From: Candidatus Hodarchaeota archaeon
GTDB taxonomy: Archaea > Asgardarchaeota > Heimdallarchaeia > Hodarchaeales > YT1-057
DNA length: 6,681 nucleotides
Direction of reading: 5' to 3'
NCBI GenBank assembly: GCA_016839955.1
Contig: JAEOTI010000505.1
Span: forward strand, 1 to 6,681
Each line of letters begins with the position of its first letter. The stretch's first letter is position 1. Positions 1-6,102 of this stretch are shown piece after piece. The notes beneath the pieces are model-generated. The model was given only the letters and a program-made list of their open reading frames with translations, did no database searches and was not told where the DNA came from. A program made the translations under genes and the position numbers.

Positions 1-279
1 AAATTTTCGGAAGATTTCATTATTTGCTGTTTCATGGGAAGTTGTATTATGAGGATTAGAAAAGCAGGCAAGATGGATGTTGAAAAAGCCTCCATTATTG
101 AAAAAATCACTTAAGTTCTTTGAATTAATATTACGAACTACCATGCCAATGAAGTTTTGAATAGCGAGAGAAGAGACTCTTAACTCGATAAAATCAATAT
201 AACCTCTAACATTTTCAAAACTCCTATCTAAAAATTCAATATTAGATGGGATATAACCAATGTTTTTGGAGAGAGGCAT
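1..279 (-). CDS. Unrecognised protein, N-terminal 93 residues (runs off the window)
   Basis: This reading frame opens at an ATG 17 bases after the stop codon of the PAPS-reductase-like gene and stays open for 93 codons to the window edge, so the C-terminus is missing. A GTGAG motif at 284-288 gives a Shine-Dalgarno match about four bases before the ATG. The short gap and shared strand make it the last visible gene of the same operon. The translation starts MPLSKNIGYIPSN and is mixed hydrophobic and polar, with no signal peptide, clear membrane span, Walker motif or cysteine cluster. I do not recognise the family. Its position directly after the sulfur-enzyme gene suggests a role in the same system, but that rests on context alone. 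The open frame and Shine-Dalgarno support a real gene; the function is unknown. Confidence 0.7.
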   Translation of the reverse strand, partial: MPLSKNIGYIPSNIEFLDRSFENVRGYIDFIELRVSSLAIQNFIGMVVRNINSKNLSDFFNNGGFFNIHLACFSNPHNTTSHETANNEIFRKF

Positions 280-296
280 ATAACTCACACGAGGAT

Positions 297-2201
297 TTAA
301 GCACCTGATAATTGAGATTCTTCATCTAATACTGAATGTTGAGTTAATCTTGTAGTTGAATACTTAACTTTCCTATCAATCAGAAGTCTATCAGGCTTAT
401 AATGAAGGGCGACACATCCCATCTTTAAAAGTTCACCTGAGGTACATTTTAAACAATGGGTACATTTTGTTGAATCTACTACAAATTGTTCATCAATAAT
501 TTTGATTGCTCCGTTTGGACATAGCCCTACACATGCAGCACATTTAATGCAATTGTAAGATTTGTTTAATTGGCGGATTAGTCTCCCTCTAAGGATTCGT
601 TTTTTATGCTTATTTTTTTCAAAGATTTTGTATTGAAGTCTATTAGACCCTTCAAAATATCGAATAGTAAACTTTTTTCCTTCTATTTTAAATAATGTCC
701 GATCTCCGATGGGAATCCCTTTAGGTTGGCCAAATATCTTGAGAAATTCGTATGAATCGCTTGTTAACGGATAATCTAACGATATTACCATCATTTCCGC
801 CTGTTTGCATGGATTCGATTCATTATCGAAAGAGTTTTCTTTAGAAAAATCATCTTGGTGTTTTGTGAAGGAGTCATCTGTTTCCATTGTTTCGAATTCA
901 TTAGAATTAGAATGTGAAATATCACCGATTATTCTATTATGATATTTAACCCTTCGACCTTTCCATACTTGATCATAAATCCAATCTTCCGCATAATTAT
1001 GATCTGTTTCTTTTGAAATTGATTTAGAAAAATCTTGAAGGTGTTTATACCATTTCTTAGCTTTTTCAGGTCGGATTTTCTCAAACAGGTAAGTATCGAA
1101 AAGGCCATTATTTGGACAAGCCCAACAACCTACTCGTGCAAATCCTTCTTCATATAGAGGATTTAATGGTAAATTTTGCCATAATGTATAAAGCCAAACA
1201 TCGATTTCTGTCCAAATTAAAATGGGATAGGCGCTATATTGTCTTTGGAGTTTAGTATTCTGATGTTCCCGTGGATATTCAGCTCTTACATTCGATTCTT
1301 CTCTTCTAATCCCATCAAAACTTAAAGTACTGGTAGATAATGTTGAATAGTACTGATTAGCTGGTGCTGCTTTTTGTGTTGAACAACACCAACGCATTAT
1401 TCGGCTTGGGGGCCCTAATTCTTTGCAAAGAGCTAGGAAATTATTCTTAGACTTTGCCTCAATCACTTTTCCGAAAATGGCCCTATATTTTTCGTCTATT
1501 TCCCTGACATAGTCTACTGTTTCTTGGTATTCAATATCTGTGTTTGAAAAAAGTAATGATATCTCGCCCAATGCTTTTTTGACTAAATGAGCGGTCACAG
1601 CACTATCTTTGCCACCGCTAAACGAAGCTAATATCTCATACCCTCTTTTTTTCTTAGCAACTCTTTTGATAAATCTTATTGCTTCAGCTTCTAATTTCTC
1701 AAGTTTTTGTATATTTCCCTCAATTAGCTTTTGACGATAATCAGGATCTTCCCAAAAATATCCGTTGATTTTGCATTGAGAGCGTCTAATACTAATTTGG
1801 TTATGTATTTCATCAATCTCCAATTTTCGATTCATTAATTTCCAATCATTTGTATTTTCATCATTAACCAGAGCTAACTTGAAATGCGCTAATCCCCTTG
1901 ACATTTCAGAGTAAAGAAAATTACGGCTACGATAGAGAATTCTGGGAAATCTTGCTTCCCGGTCTTTTTTGGTCTCTTCTTCTCCTTTTCCTCCTATATT
2001 GATCTTATTTACGAAGAGATCCTTGTACATCTTATATTCTTTCCTTCCAACAGGTTTTACACGAGAAGGAAAATCGACGACAATATGTGATTTCGTCCGT
2101 AAACCCTTCTTACCTCTTTCAAGTTTTTCTGTTAAATATTTCCCGCATTCCCTTTGAATTAAGGGGACATTACACTCTGTACACCATTTAAATGCTCTCA
2201 T
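297..2201 (-). CDS. PAPS-reductase-like PP-loop enzyme with N-terminal Cys motif and C-terminal 2x[4Fe-4S] ferredoxin-like domain
   Basis: Predicted soluble enzyme of 634 residues in the PAPS reductase/DndC-like ATP pyrophosphatase superfamily, which activates substrates with ATP for sulfur transfer or reduction. From the N-terminus, C7-x2-C10 and C19 resemble a zinc-binding start. The PP-loop SGGKDS is at 195-200. A CC pair (272-273) and C359-x2-C362 form the CC...CxxC layout that binds [4Fe-4S] in APS reductases. GIRREES begins at 297. A polar, probably disordered linker spans about 429-463. Two ferredoxin motifs follow: C551/554/557/561 and C580/583/586/596. The ATG at 2201 is preferred over the one at 2216 because it overlaps the ATPase stop as ATGA, has GGGAG about eight bases upstream, and puts the first CxxC where this archaeal family usually has it. 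Overall layout recalls archaeal proteins such as MJ0066. The substrate (DNA, tRNA or a small sulfur compound) cannot be read from sequence. Confidence 0.9.
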   Translation of the reverse strand: MRAFKWCTECNVPLIQRECGKYLTEKLERGKKGLRTKSHIVVDFPSRVKPVGRKEYKMYKDLFVNKINIGGKGEEETKKDREARFPRILYRSRNFLYSEMSRGLAHFKLALVNDENTNDWKLMNRKLEIDEIHNQISIRRSQCKINGYFWEDPDYRQKLIEGNIQKLEKLEAEAIRFIKRVAKKKRGYEILASFSGGKDSAVTAHLVKKALGEISLLFSNTDIEYQETVDYVREIDEKYRAIFGKVIEAKSKNNFLALCKELGPPSRIMRWCCSTQKAAPANQYYSTLSTSTLSFDGIRREESNVRAEYPREHQNTKLQRQYSAYPILIWTEIDVWLYTLWQNLPLNPLYEEGFARVGCWACPNNGLFDTYLFEKIRPEKAKKWYKHLQDFSKSISKETDHNYAEDWIYDQVWKGRRVKYHNRIIGDISHSNSNEFETMETDDSFTKHQDDFSKENSFDNESNPCKQAEMMVISLDYPLTSDSYEFLKIFGQPKGIPIGDRTLFKIEGKKFTIRYFEGSNRLQYKIFEKNKHKKRILRGRLIRQLNKSYNCIKCAACVGLCPNGAIKIIDEQFVVDSTKCTHCLKCTSGELLKMGCVALHYKPDRLLIDRKVKYSTTRLTQHSVLDEESQLSGA

Positions 2202-4087
2202 GAAATATTCTCCCATAATAGTATGTTTTCTTGAGCAATTACATCTTTTTCTAAGTCATGAAATTTTCCCAATCTAGTAACTATTAACAGATCCACTTTT
2301 TGTCCGATATAATCCACAATATGCTGAAAGCTTGTATCGTCAGCAGTATGCAATGTTTCATCAATTATGAAGAAAGGAAACTTTCGTAAAAATGCATTCT
2401 TGATTGAAAAGCCAACGATAATCGCAATTAATCGTCGTTCTAGACCAGAAAGTTCTTTAAAATCTCCAGGTATTCCTGTTTTCCGAATGATTTTAATATT
2501 GAAATTATCATCAAAACATATTTTTTTTAACCTAGGAATATTTAGCTCATCTATCATTTGTTCTAGATGGTTGTTTATCTTATCCAAGATATTTTCCTGA
2601 ACAGAAACAATTTTCTTTTGTAAGAACAAAGTTATCTGCTTTAAATTCCGCCGTTGAACATCATAGATTTTAAGCCACGATAATTGAGTTTTGATTTTAG
2701 CTAAATTTTCTTCAGTACCAATTAATTGCTTTTCCAGTTGTTTGAGTTCACCTTGAATTTCCCTTTCCATGATTTGAATCTCTTGTTTTTTTTCAGATTT
2801 ATTTCTTATTTGAACCTGAAGATCATCGTATATCGCCTGTAATTTTTCGATTTCAGTCTGTATATTACTTATGTTTTCTTGAGCTGCTTCTAAATTCCTC
2901 TGTTTGCGATTAATATCATTATTTAGTCTCTGAATTCTCTTTTTCAGATTCTTCTTATCTTTGGGAAGCCCAACTTTAAGATTATGAAGTTTCTTTTCAC
3001 ATTCTTCTCTTCTTTTTTGGAGTTCACTCATATTGTTGCTAATCGCCATTTTTTCTTCTTTGAAGCGGAGATTTTCGTCTTCAATGCTTTTCAGCTTTTG
3101 AGACAGCTTTTCTTTTGATATAATAGAACTACAATGTTGACATTCGATTGCATCGTTTGTTAAAGTCTGGGTGAAATTAGTTATCAGAAGCTCCCGTTGT
3201 GAGATTTCACTATTCCTTTCTCGCAATTTCACCCTTATTCTCGCAATTTCGTCATCTAGTCTTTCTATCTCTTCATTAAAAGAATCAATTCGATCTTTTG
3301 CAGAACTAAATTCGTCCCCGATTATTGCGAGTTCTAATTCCAACGTATCTTTTTTTCGTTTCAGAGCTGGTACAAGAGAGCTCAATTCTCTCTTTTTTTC
3401 CTTCAACTTGCTCAATCTATTTTTACTTTCACCCAATTCTTTGGAGATGCTCTTGAATTGTACCAGAATAGCTGGATCAGCCGTTTCAGAAACCTCAGAT
3501 AGTTGAAACTTTTCAAACTCCGTTTTCTTTTTATTGATGTTCGAAAGAAATTTCTTATGCTCAGTTTGTAAGCGACGCTTTTCCATTAGCAGTTTTTGTG
3601 ATTCTTTACCTTTTTCATCCCTGTAACGTGAATCTAGTTTTATACAAATGGCATAAGCTTTTTCATAATAGTTCAACTCCGTCATTCGTACAAACCAATC
3701 TTTTAAGATTGCGAAATCTCCCTTAATCACAGCGTCCATAAGTTCATGGTTTTCCGTTAGAAAAACAAGTTGAGTTGCGATTTCCTTTTTTGTTAACAAT
3801 TCTTGTTTCCTTATGCGAACTGTTCCATCCGATGTCCTTCCTAATTCTGCAAAAAATTTGTCGTTTCCATTTTTTAGGCTCACTTCCCCAGTTAAAGCAG
3901 ATGAATTCAAAAAATGAGGGTCAATTACTTTAGAAGATTTAGGTAATAGTAATTGGAAGGCATGTAGTAGGCTTGTTTTTCCTGCAGCATTAGGCCCTGA
4001 TATGATATTCGCTCCAGGTTTGAATCTAAAGGTATGTTTTCCAAAGAAATAACCAATATTTTCTATATTTAACTCCCATTCGTCCAT
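2198..4087 (-). CDS. SMC/Rad50-like ATPase with CxxC hook, resembling archaea-specific SMC-related (Sph-like) proteins
   Basis: Predicted 629-residue DNA-associated ABC-type ATPase. Walker A GPNAAGKTS is at 31-39. Two long charged coiled-coil arms (about 141-315 and 320-500) flank a central CQHC at 316-319, the position of a zinc hook that would dimerise two molecules. The C-terminal head holds the signature-like LSGLERR at 546-552 and Walker B FPFFIIDET at 570-578, with E577 as likely catalytic base. The N-terminal NIENIGYFFG, the stretch TENHELMDAVIKGDF and the weakly conserved final segment resemble haloarchaeal SMC-related proteins more than Rad50 or DndD, although DndD has the same general fold. 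The start is ATG, nine bases past the stop of the 53-residue gene, with a weak GGGA upstream. The ATGA overlap with the PAPS-reductase-like gene implies coupled translation and a joint role. ATPase assignment is firm; the subfamily is less certain. Confidence 0.92.
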   Translation of the reverse strand: MDEWELNIENIGYFFGKHTFRFKPGANIISGPNAAGKTSLLHAFQLLLPKSSKVIDPHFLNSSALTGEVSLKNGNDKFFAELGRTSDGTVRIRKQELLTKKEIATQLVFLTENHELMDAVIKGDFAILKDWFVRMTELNYYEKAYAICIKLDSRYRDEKGKESQKLLMEKRRLQTEHKKFLSNINKKKTEFEKFQLSEVSETADPAILVQFKSISKELGESKNRLSKLKEKKRELSSLVPALKRKKDTLELELAIIGDEFSSAKDRIDSFNEEIERLDDEIARIRVKLRERNSEISQRELLITNFTQTLTNDAIECQHCSSIISKEKLSQKLKSIEDENLRFKEEKMAISNNMSELQKRREECEKKLHNLKVGLPKDKKNLKKRIQRLNNDINRKQRNLEAAQENISNIQTEIEKLQAIYDDLQVQIRNKSEKKQEIQIMEREIQGELKQLEKQLIGTEENLAKIKTQLSWLKIYDVQRRNLKQITLFLQKKIVSVQENILDKINNHLEQMIDELNIPRLKKICFDDNFNIKIIRKTGIPGDFKELSGLERRLIAIIVGFSIKNAFLRKFPFFIIDETLHTADDTSFQHIVDYIGQKVDLLIVTRLGKFHDLEKDVIAQENILLWENIS

Positions 4088-4096
4088 TGATATTCC

Positions 4097-4258
4097 CTAG
4101 TCCAAATTCTTAACGAAATCATCTATAAGTTTCTCTGCTTCTTTTTCAGATGCTTTTGTTCCTCGTTTTAAGGCACTAATAACTTCATTTTTAATGAAGA
4201 TCTTAATTTTTTCGTCTAGGTTATCTTTAGCTTCATTTTTTCTAATTTTTGATCCCAT
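4097..4258 (-). CDS. Small charged helical protein, 53 residues, unrecognised
   Basis: A short frame from ATG (4258) to TAG (4097-4099), encoding a lysine- and glutamate-rich peptide that starts MGSKIRKNEAKDN and ends DDFVKNLD. It has no cysteine, signal peptide or membrane span and would be almost wholly helical. Support comes from an archaeal-type Shine-Dalgarno GAGGT six bases before the ATG, a position that exactly bridges the 111-residue gene (43-base overlap) and the ATPase gene (nine-base gap), and amphipathic spacing in the second half. Without it, an unexplained gap of more than 120 bases would separate two tightly packed operon genes. It may be a small partner of the ATPase, a place comparable to that of DndE beside DndD, but it shows no DndE similarity that I can see. 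Confidence 0.6.
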   Translation of the reverse strand: MGSKIRKNEAKDNLDEKIKIFIKNEVISALKRGTKASEKEAEKLIDDFVKNLD

Positions 4259-4551
4259 ATCTTTACCTCATTGATTTTTGCTGGAATTTGATGTGGATAT
4301 ATTGGAGTCTGTTTCCATATTGAAACCCAAGGATCAAATTTCTCTCTAATTTTTTTAATCAAATATAGTCCACGGGTGTTATTTTTTAGAATAATCCAAG
4401 GTTTGAAATCTTGGCTTTCTTCTCTTGACATCCCAGAAATTCTGACATCCATCTCGAGTATCGCTTCTTCATGTTTCTCAACTAGATAAAAGAGACATTT
4501 CTTCATGTTTTCGTTCTCTACAAAATTAATTAGTACAAATATTGAATCCAT
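4216..4551 (-). CDS. Unrecognised 111-residue protein, first gene of the SMC/PAPS-reductase operon
   Basis: A 111-residue frame with an ATG start, a GTGA motif about seven bases upstream and a TATA-like box a further 35 bases up, so it looks like the promoter-proximal gene. The N-terminal stretch MDSIFVLINFVENEN could be a buried beta strand. The middle has FKPWIILKN and the region after it has FDPWVSIWKQTP, rich in Trp and Pro, which suggests a small globular mixed alpha/beta fold. There is no cysteine cluster, nucleotide-binding loop or signal peptide. An internal ATG at codon 16 is a possible later start, but its Shine-Dalgarno is no better. The 3' end overlaps the 53-residue gene by 43 bases in another frame. 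I do not recognise the family. Since it leads the operon it could be a regulator or a target-binding subunit, which is inference from position only. Confidence 0.7.
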   Translation of the reverse strand: MDSIFVLINFVENENMKKCLFYLVEKHEEAILEMDVRISGMSREESQDFKPWIILKNNTRGLYLIKKIREKFDPWVSIWKQTPIYPHQIPAKINEVKIWDQKLEKMKLKIT

Positions 4552-4592
4552 GACAAGTCACTTTAAGTTAGCTTGATCAAATTATAACATTT

Positions 4593-4608
4593 CTTAAATA
4601 ATCGTTTT
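4593..4608 (-). promoter_or_regulatory. Candidate archaeal BRE/TATA promoter for the SMC/PAPS-reductase operon
   Basis: On the minus strand a purine-rich AAAAACGA directly precedes TTATTTAAG, a reasonable match to an archaeal BRE plus TATA box. Transcription would start about 25 bases downstream, near 4570, leaving a leader of about 20 bases that contains the GTGA Shine-Dalgarno of the 111-residue gene. A second box, TATAAATG at 4613-4620, is an alternative with a poorer BRE. AT-rich DNA makes such matches common. Confidence 0.4.
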
Positions 4609-4634
4609 TATCCATTTATAGCATAAAATCTTGA

Positions 4635-4670
4635 ATTGGGAATATTACCTAAGCCAGGATAACTATGACC
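4635..4670. repeat. Imperfect direct repeat, copy A
   Basis: This stretch and copy B at 4780-4816 both begin ATTGG and share the core CCAGGAT..A.TATG.CC, with 14 of 17 core positions equal and about two thirds equal over the full length. On the minus strand both could encode GHxxPGL in a broken frame. This might be two relics of one sequence, an operator-like pair upstream of the operon, or chance in AT-rich DNA. Confidence 0.25.
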
Positions 4671-4779
4671 TATGGAATCCCTGAACAATGCAAATAAATC
4701 TATAGTTTTTGAGAGGAGTAACTGCAAGCTCATAGCAATTCAATAGTGGATTTGGTTATAGATATTATTTATTCAAATT

Positions 4780-4816
4780 ATTGGTAATGCCTGTGTAATC
4801 CAGGATCAATATGGCC
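4780..4816. repeat. Imperfect direct repeat, copy B
   Basis: Partner of the stretch at 4635-4670, about 145 bases away in the same orientation. The best-conserved part is CCAGGATCAATATGGCC. No further copy was noticed elsewhere in the window. Confidence 0.25.
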
Positions 4817-4993
4817 CTGTGTAGATATTTGAAACACTTGTACTCAAAAAGCTTTTTATTCTATTTTTCGTTGCTTACGACATTAATTATGCATCAGCTC
4901 ATTCTATTTTGAATTTGACCAAACACATCTCATTTTAATGTTGAACACACCCTAATAGTCCGTAAAACCATTTTGACTTCCTTTGTAAGAGCT

Positions 4994-5095
4994 TTAACTC
5001 TCCTTCAGATAAGGAGGGAAGATAACTCCCAGTGTTTCACTAATAAACAGTGGTAGTACCTTAAATCGACGCTCTAATGTGAATGTCATACGCAT
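4994..5095 (-). CDS. Possible tiny ORF or gene remnant, 33 residues (47 if read from GTG at 5137)
   Basis: From ATG at 5095 the frame reads MRMTFTLERRFKVLPLF and ends at TAA after 33 codons. The same frame is open back to GTG at 5137, which gives 47 codons starting VKNVYQPQEV. An in-frame TAG lies two codons upstream of that GTG. The GTG sits inside a perfect AGGAGGTGA (5135-5143), so that motif cannot serve the GTG by normal spacing, and no start codon lies at the usual distance downstream. A palindromic TTTATAAA at 5157-5164 is about 25 bases above the GTG, so leaderless initiation there is possible. The sequence has a basic and hydrophobic character like an internal piece of a larger enzyme. 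It may be a fossil fragment, for example of a transposase, or a small real gene. I cannot tell which. Confidence 0.25.
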   Translation of the reverse strand: MRMTFTLERRFKVLPLFISETLGVIFPPYLKES

Positions 5096-5134
5096 GTTGT
5101 CTCCAATAACTTCCTGGGGTTGGTATACGTTCTT

Positions 5135-5143
5135 CACCTCCTA
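5135..5143 (-). promoter_or_regulatory. Perfect Shine-Dalgarno AGGAGGTGA without an obvious start codon
   Basis: On the minus strand this is full complementarity to the conserved 3' end of 16S rRNA, the strongest ribosome-binding sequence in the window. No ATG, GTG or TTG lies four to ten bases downstream; the next in-frame ATG of the open frame is at 5095. The site may be the remains of a gene whose start was lost. Confidence 0.45.
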
Positions 5144-5187
5144 AAGTATCCAGTCATTTATAAATCATCAAAAGTTGGTGTTCTGTT

Positions 5188-6021
5188 TTAACTTGATTTT
5201 TGACTGCTTTTTCGACCGAAAAAGATTTTATATTCTTTAGAGGCATAAAAACTATAATTGGTAATATCCAAGCAGCCATTTCTTAATGGAACTTCCAACA
5301 GGTGTAATTGAAAAATCCATGTCGGATCATGTTCAAATTGCAAGTATAAACCGAATATATCTTTATTAGGATATAAATTTCTTAGTAAGAGCATTGGAAA
5401 AACTATTTGATGAATACTAAAACTCTTTTCAATATCTTTTTTGGCCTCAATTGCAATAATAACTTTATCTGATTCTAAAATCGCATCACATTCCATTTGA
5501 GTCGAACTAATGTTAATTTTTTCTGAAGAGATGTAAATTTCTCCTTGAACATTGGTGTTTATTCTACCAGAGTGAGAAAATACGTGATTTTCACCTATAA
5601 TCTCGACCATAAATGCGCTAATTATTCCCGTTCTGATCGCAAGGAATATACCTGTTTCCTCATTTACTAGTTCAGAATTGATGAGTATCGAATCAGAATA
5701 AATAGGCCTAAAGGGGGGTCCTTTGTAAGAACTAAAATTCTGTGGTATTTTGGGAAAGAGAGATCCAATTTCTCTTTCCTCACCTGTTTTAGTCAGAACA
5801 CATTCTCCTGAGCCTGTTCTAAAAAGTTCTAATTTAAAATCCTTGAGAATTCCAGGCAATCTCTCTTGGCAATATTGAGGAATCATTCTTACAGGTCTTA
5901 AGTCTAATCTTCGGAAATCCTCTCTTTCAATCTTAAAAGTAATTGAATTTGGATCATTCAACCAAGGGTCTAATTTCAGTTTAATTTCTGGATCTTGCAG
6001 CAATTTTTCCCACTTTGACAA
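5188..6021 (-). CDS. Putative PD-(D/E)XK type II restriction endonuclease-like protein
   Basis: Predicted 277-residue cytoplasmic nuclease. From the TTG at 6021 the protein begins SKWEKLLQDPE. The catalytic signature is E177-C-D179 followed, after a hydrophobic strand KVIIAI, by E192-A-K194, the classic D...ExK arrangement of PD-(D/E)XK enzymes. A SGR at 151-153 before it, a Q205 on the following helix and a Tyr-rich end (NYSFYASKEYK) match my memory of a type II restriction enzyme family (DUF6997-like). TTG at 6021 is preferred to TTG at 6036 because GGGA (6028-6031) lies six bases upstream; no ATG is available and an in-frame stop lies just above. It follows the phosphorothioation-associated-domain gene on the same strand, so the two may work together. 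No modification methylase is visible. The nuclease fold is likely; recognition site and dependence on DNA modification are unknown. Confidence 0.75.
   Translation of the reverse strand: MSKWEKLLQDPEIKLKLDPWLNDPNSITFKIEREDFRRLDLRPVRMIPQYCQERLPGILKDFKLELFRTGSGECVLTKTGEEREIGSLFPKIPQNFSSYKGPPFRPIYSDSILINSELVNEETGIFLAIRTGIISAFMVEIIGENHVFSHSGRINTNVQGEIYISSEKINISSTQMECDAILESDKVIIAIEAKKDIEKSFSIHQIVFPMLLLRNLYPNKDIFGLYLQFEHDPTWIFQLHLLEVPLRNGCLDITNYSFYASKEYKIFFGRKSSQKSS
5936..5993 (-). repeat. Tandem-type duplication, coding copy (5' end of nuclease gene)
   Basis: This stretch encodes nuclease residues around PEIKLKLDPWLNDPNSITF. It is matched, with about 80 percent identity by eye and one single-base gap, by 6036-6091. 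The offset is 100 bases at the best block, where 24 of 26 bases agree (TTGGTTGAAT.ATC.AAATTCAATTAC on the minus strand). The coding copy is intact. Confidence 0.8.
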
Positions 6022-6035
6022 TAATATTCCCTTCA

Positions 6036-6091
6036 AAGGTAATTGAATTTAGATTATTCAACCAAGATTAATTTTTAGCTTAATTTATGGG
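6036..6091 (-). repeat. Degenerate duplicate of the nuclease gene's 5' end, lying just upstream of its start
   Basis: Partner of 5936-5993. Read in the matching frame it meets TAA at the second codon and later loses frame through a one-base deletion, so it is non-coding. Weaker similarity continues to about 6113 (GGGAATAATCTTTGAACGGCCC against the codons for WEKLLQDP), which suggests the original duplication was longer and reached the 3' end of the upstream gene. It fills most of the gap between the two genes. Confidence 0.75.
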
Positions 6092-6102
6092 CCGTTCAAA
6101 GA

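Larger units (their letters stand above)
4552..4993. other. Intergenic region of about 440 bases without a convincing gene
   Basis: Both strands are broken by stops. The longest minus-strand frame, 4608-4733, encodes 41 residues (MSLQLLLSKTIDLF...), has no good Shine-Dalgarno and overlaps the candidate promoter. The region contains that promoter at its low-coordinate end, a weak repeat pair (4635-4670 and 4780-4816), and a 12-base palindrome AAAAAGCTTTTT at 4846-4857. A possible 13-codon minus-strand ORF near 4925-4965 follows an AAGGAAG motif. The mix of short broken frames could be the wreck of an older gene or insertion element, which I cannot name. Confidence 0.6.

Noticed and set aside
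1969..2157. Plus-strand 62-residue ORF
   Set aside because: It lies wholly inside the PAPS-reductase-like gene on the other strand, has no Shine-Dalgarno and reads as a low-complexity shadow.
2367..2600. Plus-strand 77-residue ORF
   Set aside because: Antisense shadow of the ATPase head domain that carries Walker B on the minus strand.
3171..3506. Plus-strand 111-residue ORF rich in Ser, Leu and Phe
   Set aside because: Its composition is what antisense reading of a Lys/Glu-rich coiled coil gives; the minus-strand gene is clear.
2198..4087. Calling the ATPase dndD
   Set aside because: The general SMC-like fold and neighbour fit, but segment-level resemblance is closer to archaea-specific SMC-related proteins and no DndE or canonical DndB is present.
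4608..4733. Minus-strand 41-residue ORF (MSLQLLLSKTIDLF...)
   Set aside because: It has no Shine-Dalgarno, overlaps the candidate promoter and is not recognisable. It is only slightly longer than expected by chance.
4846..4857. AAAAAGCTTTTT palindrome as a terminator hairpin
   Set aside because: It has no loop and only one G-C base pair at the centre, with no gene ending nearby on either strand.
4920..4965. Possible insertion-sequence end near the sequence TTGAACACACCC
   Set aside because: No inverted partner or flanking target duplication was found in the window, so no mobile element can be claimed.
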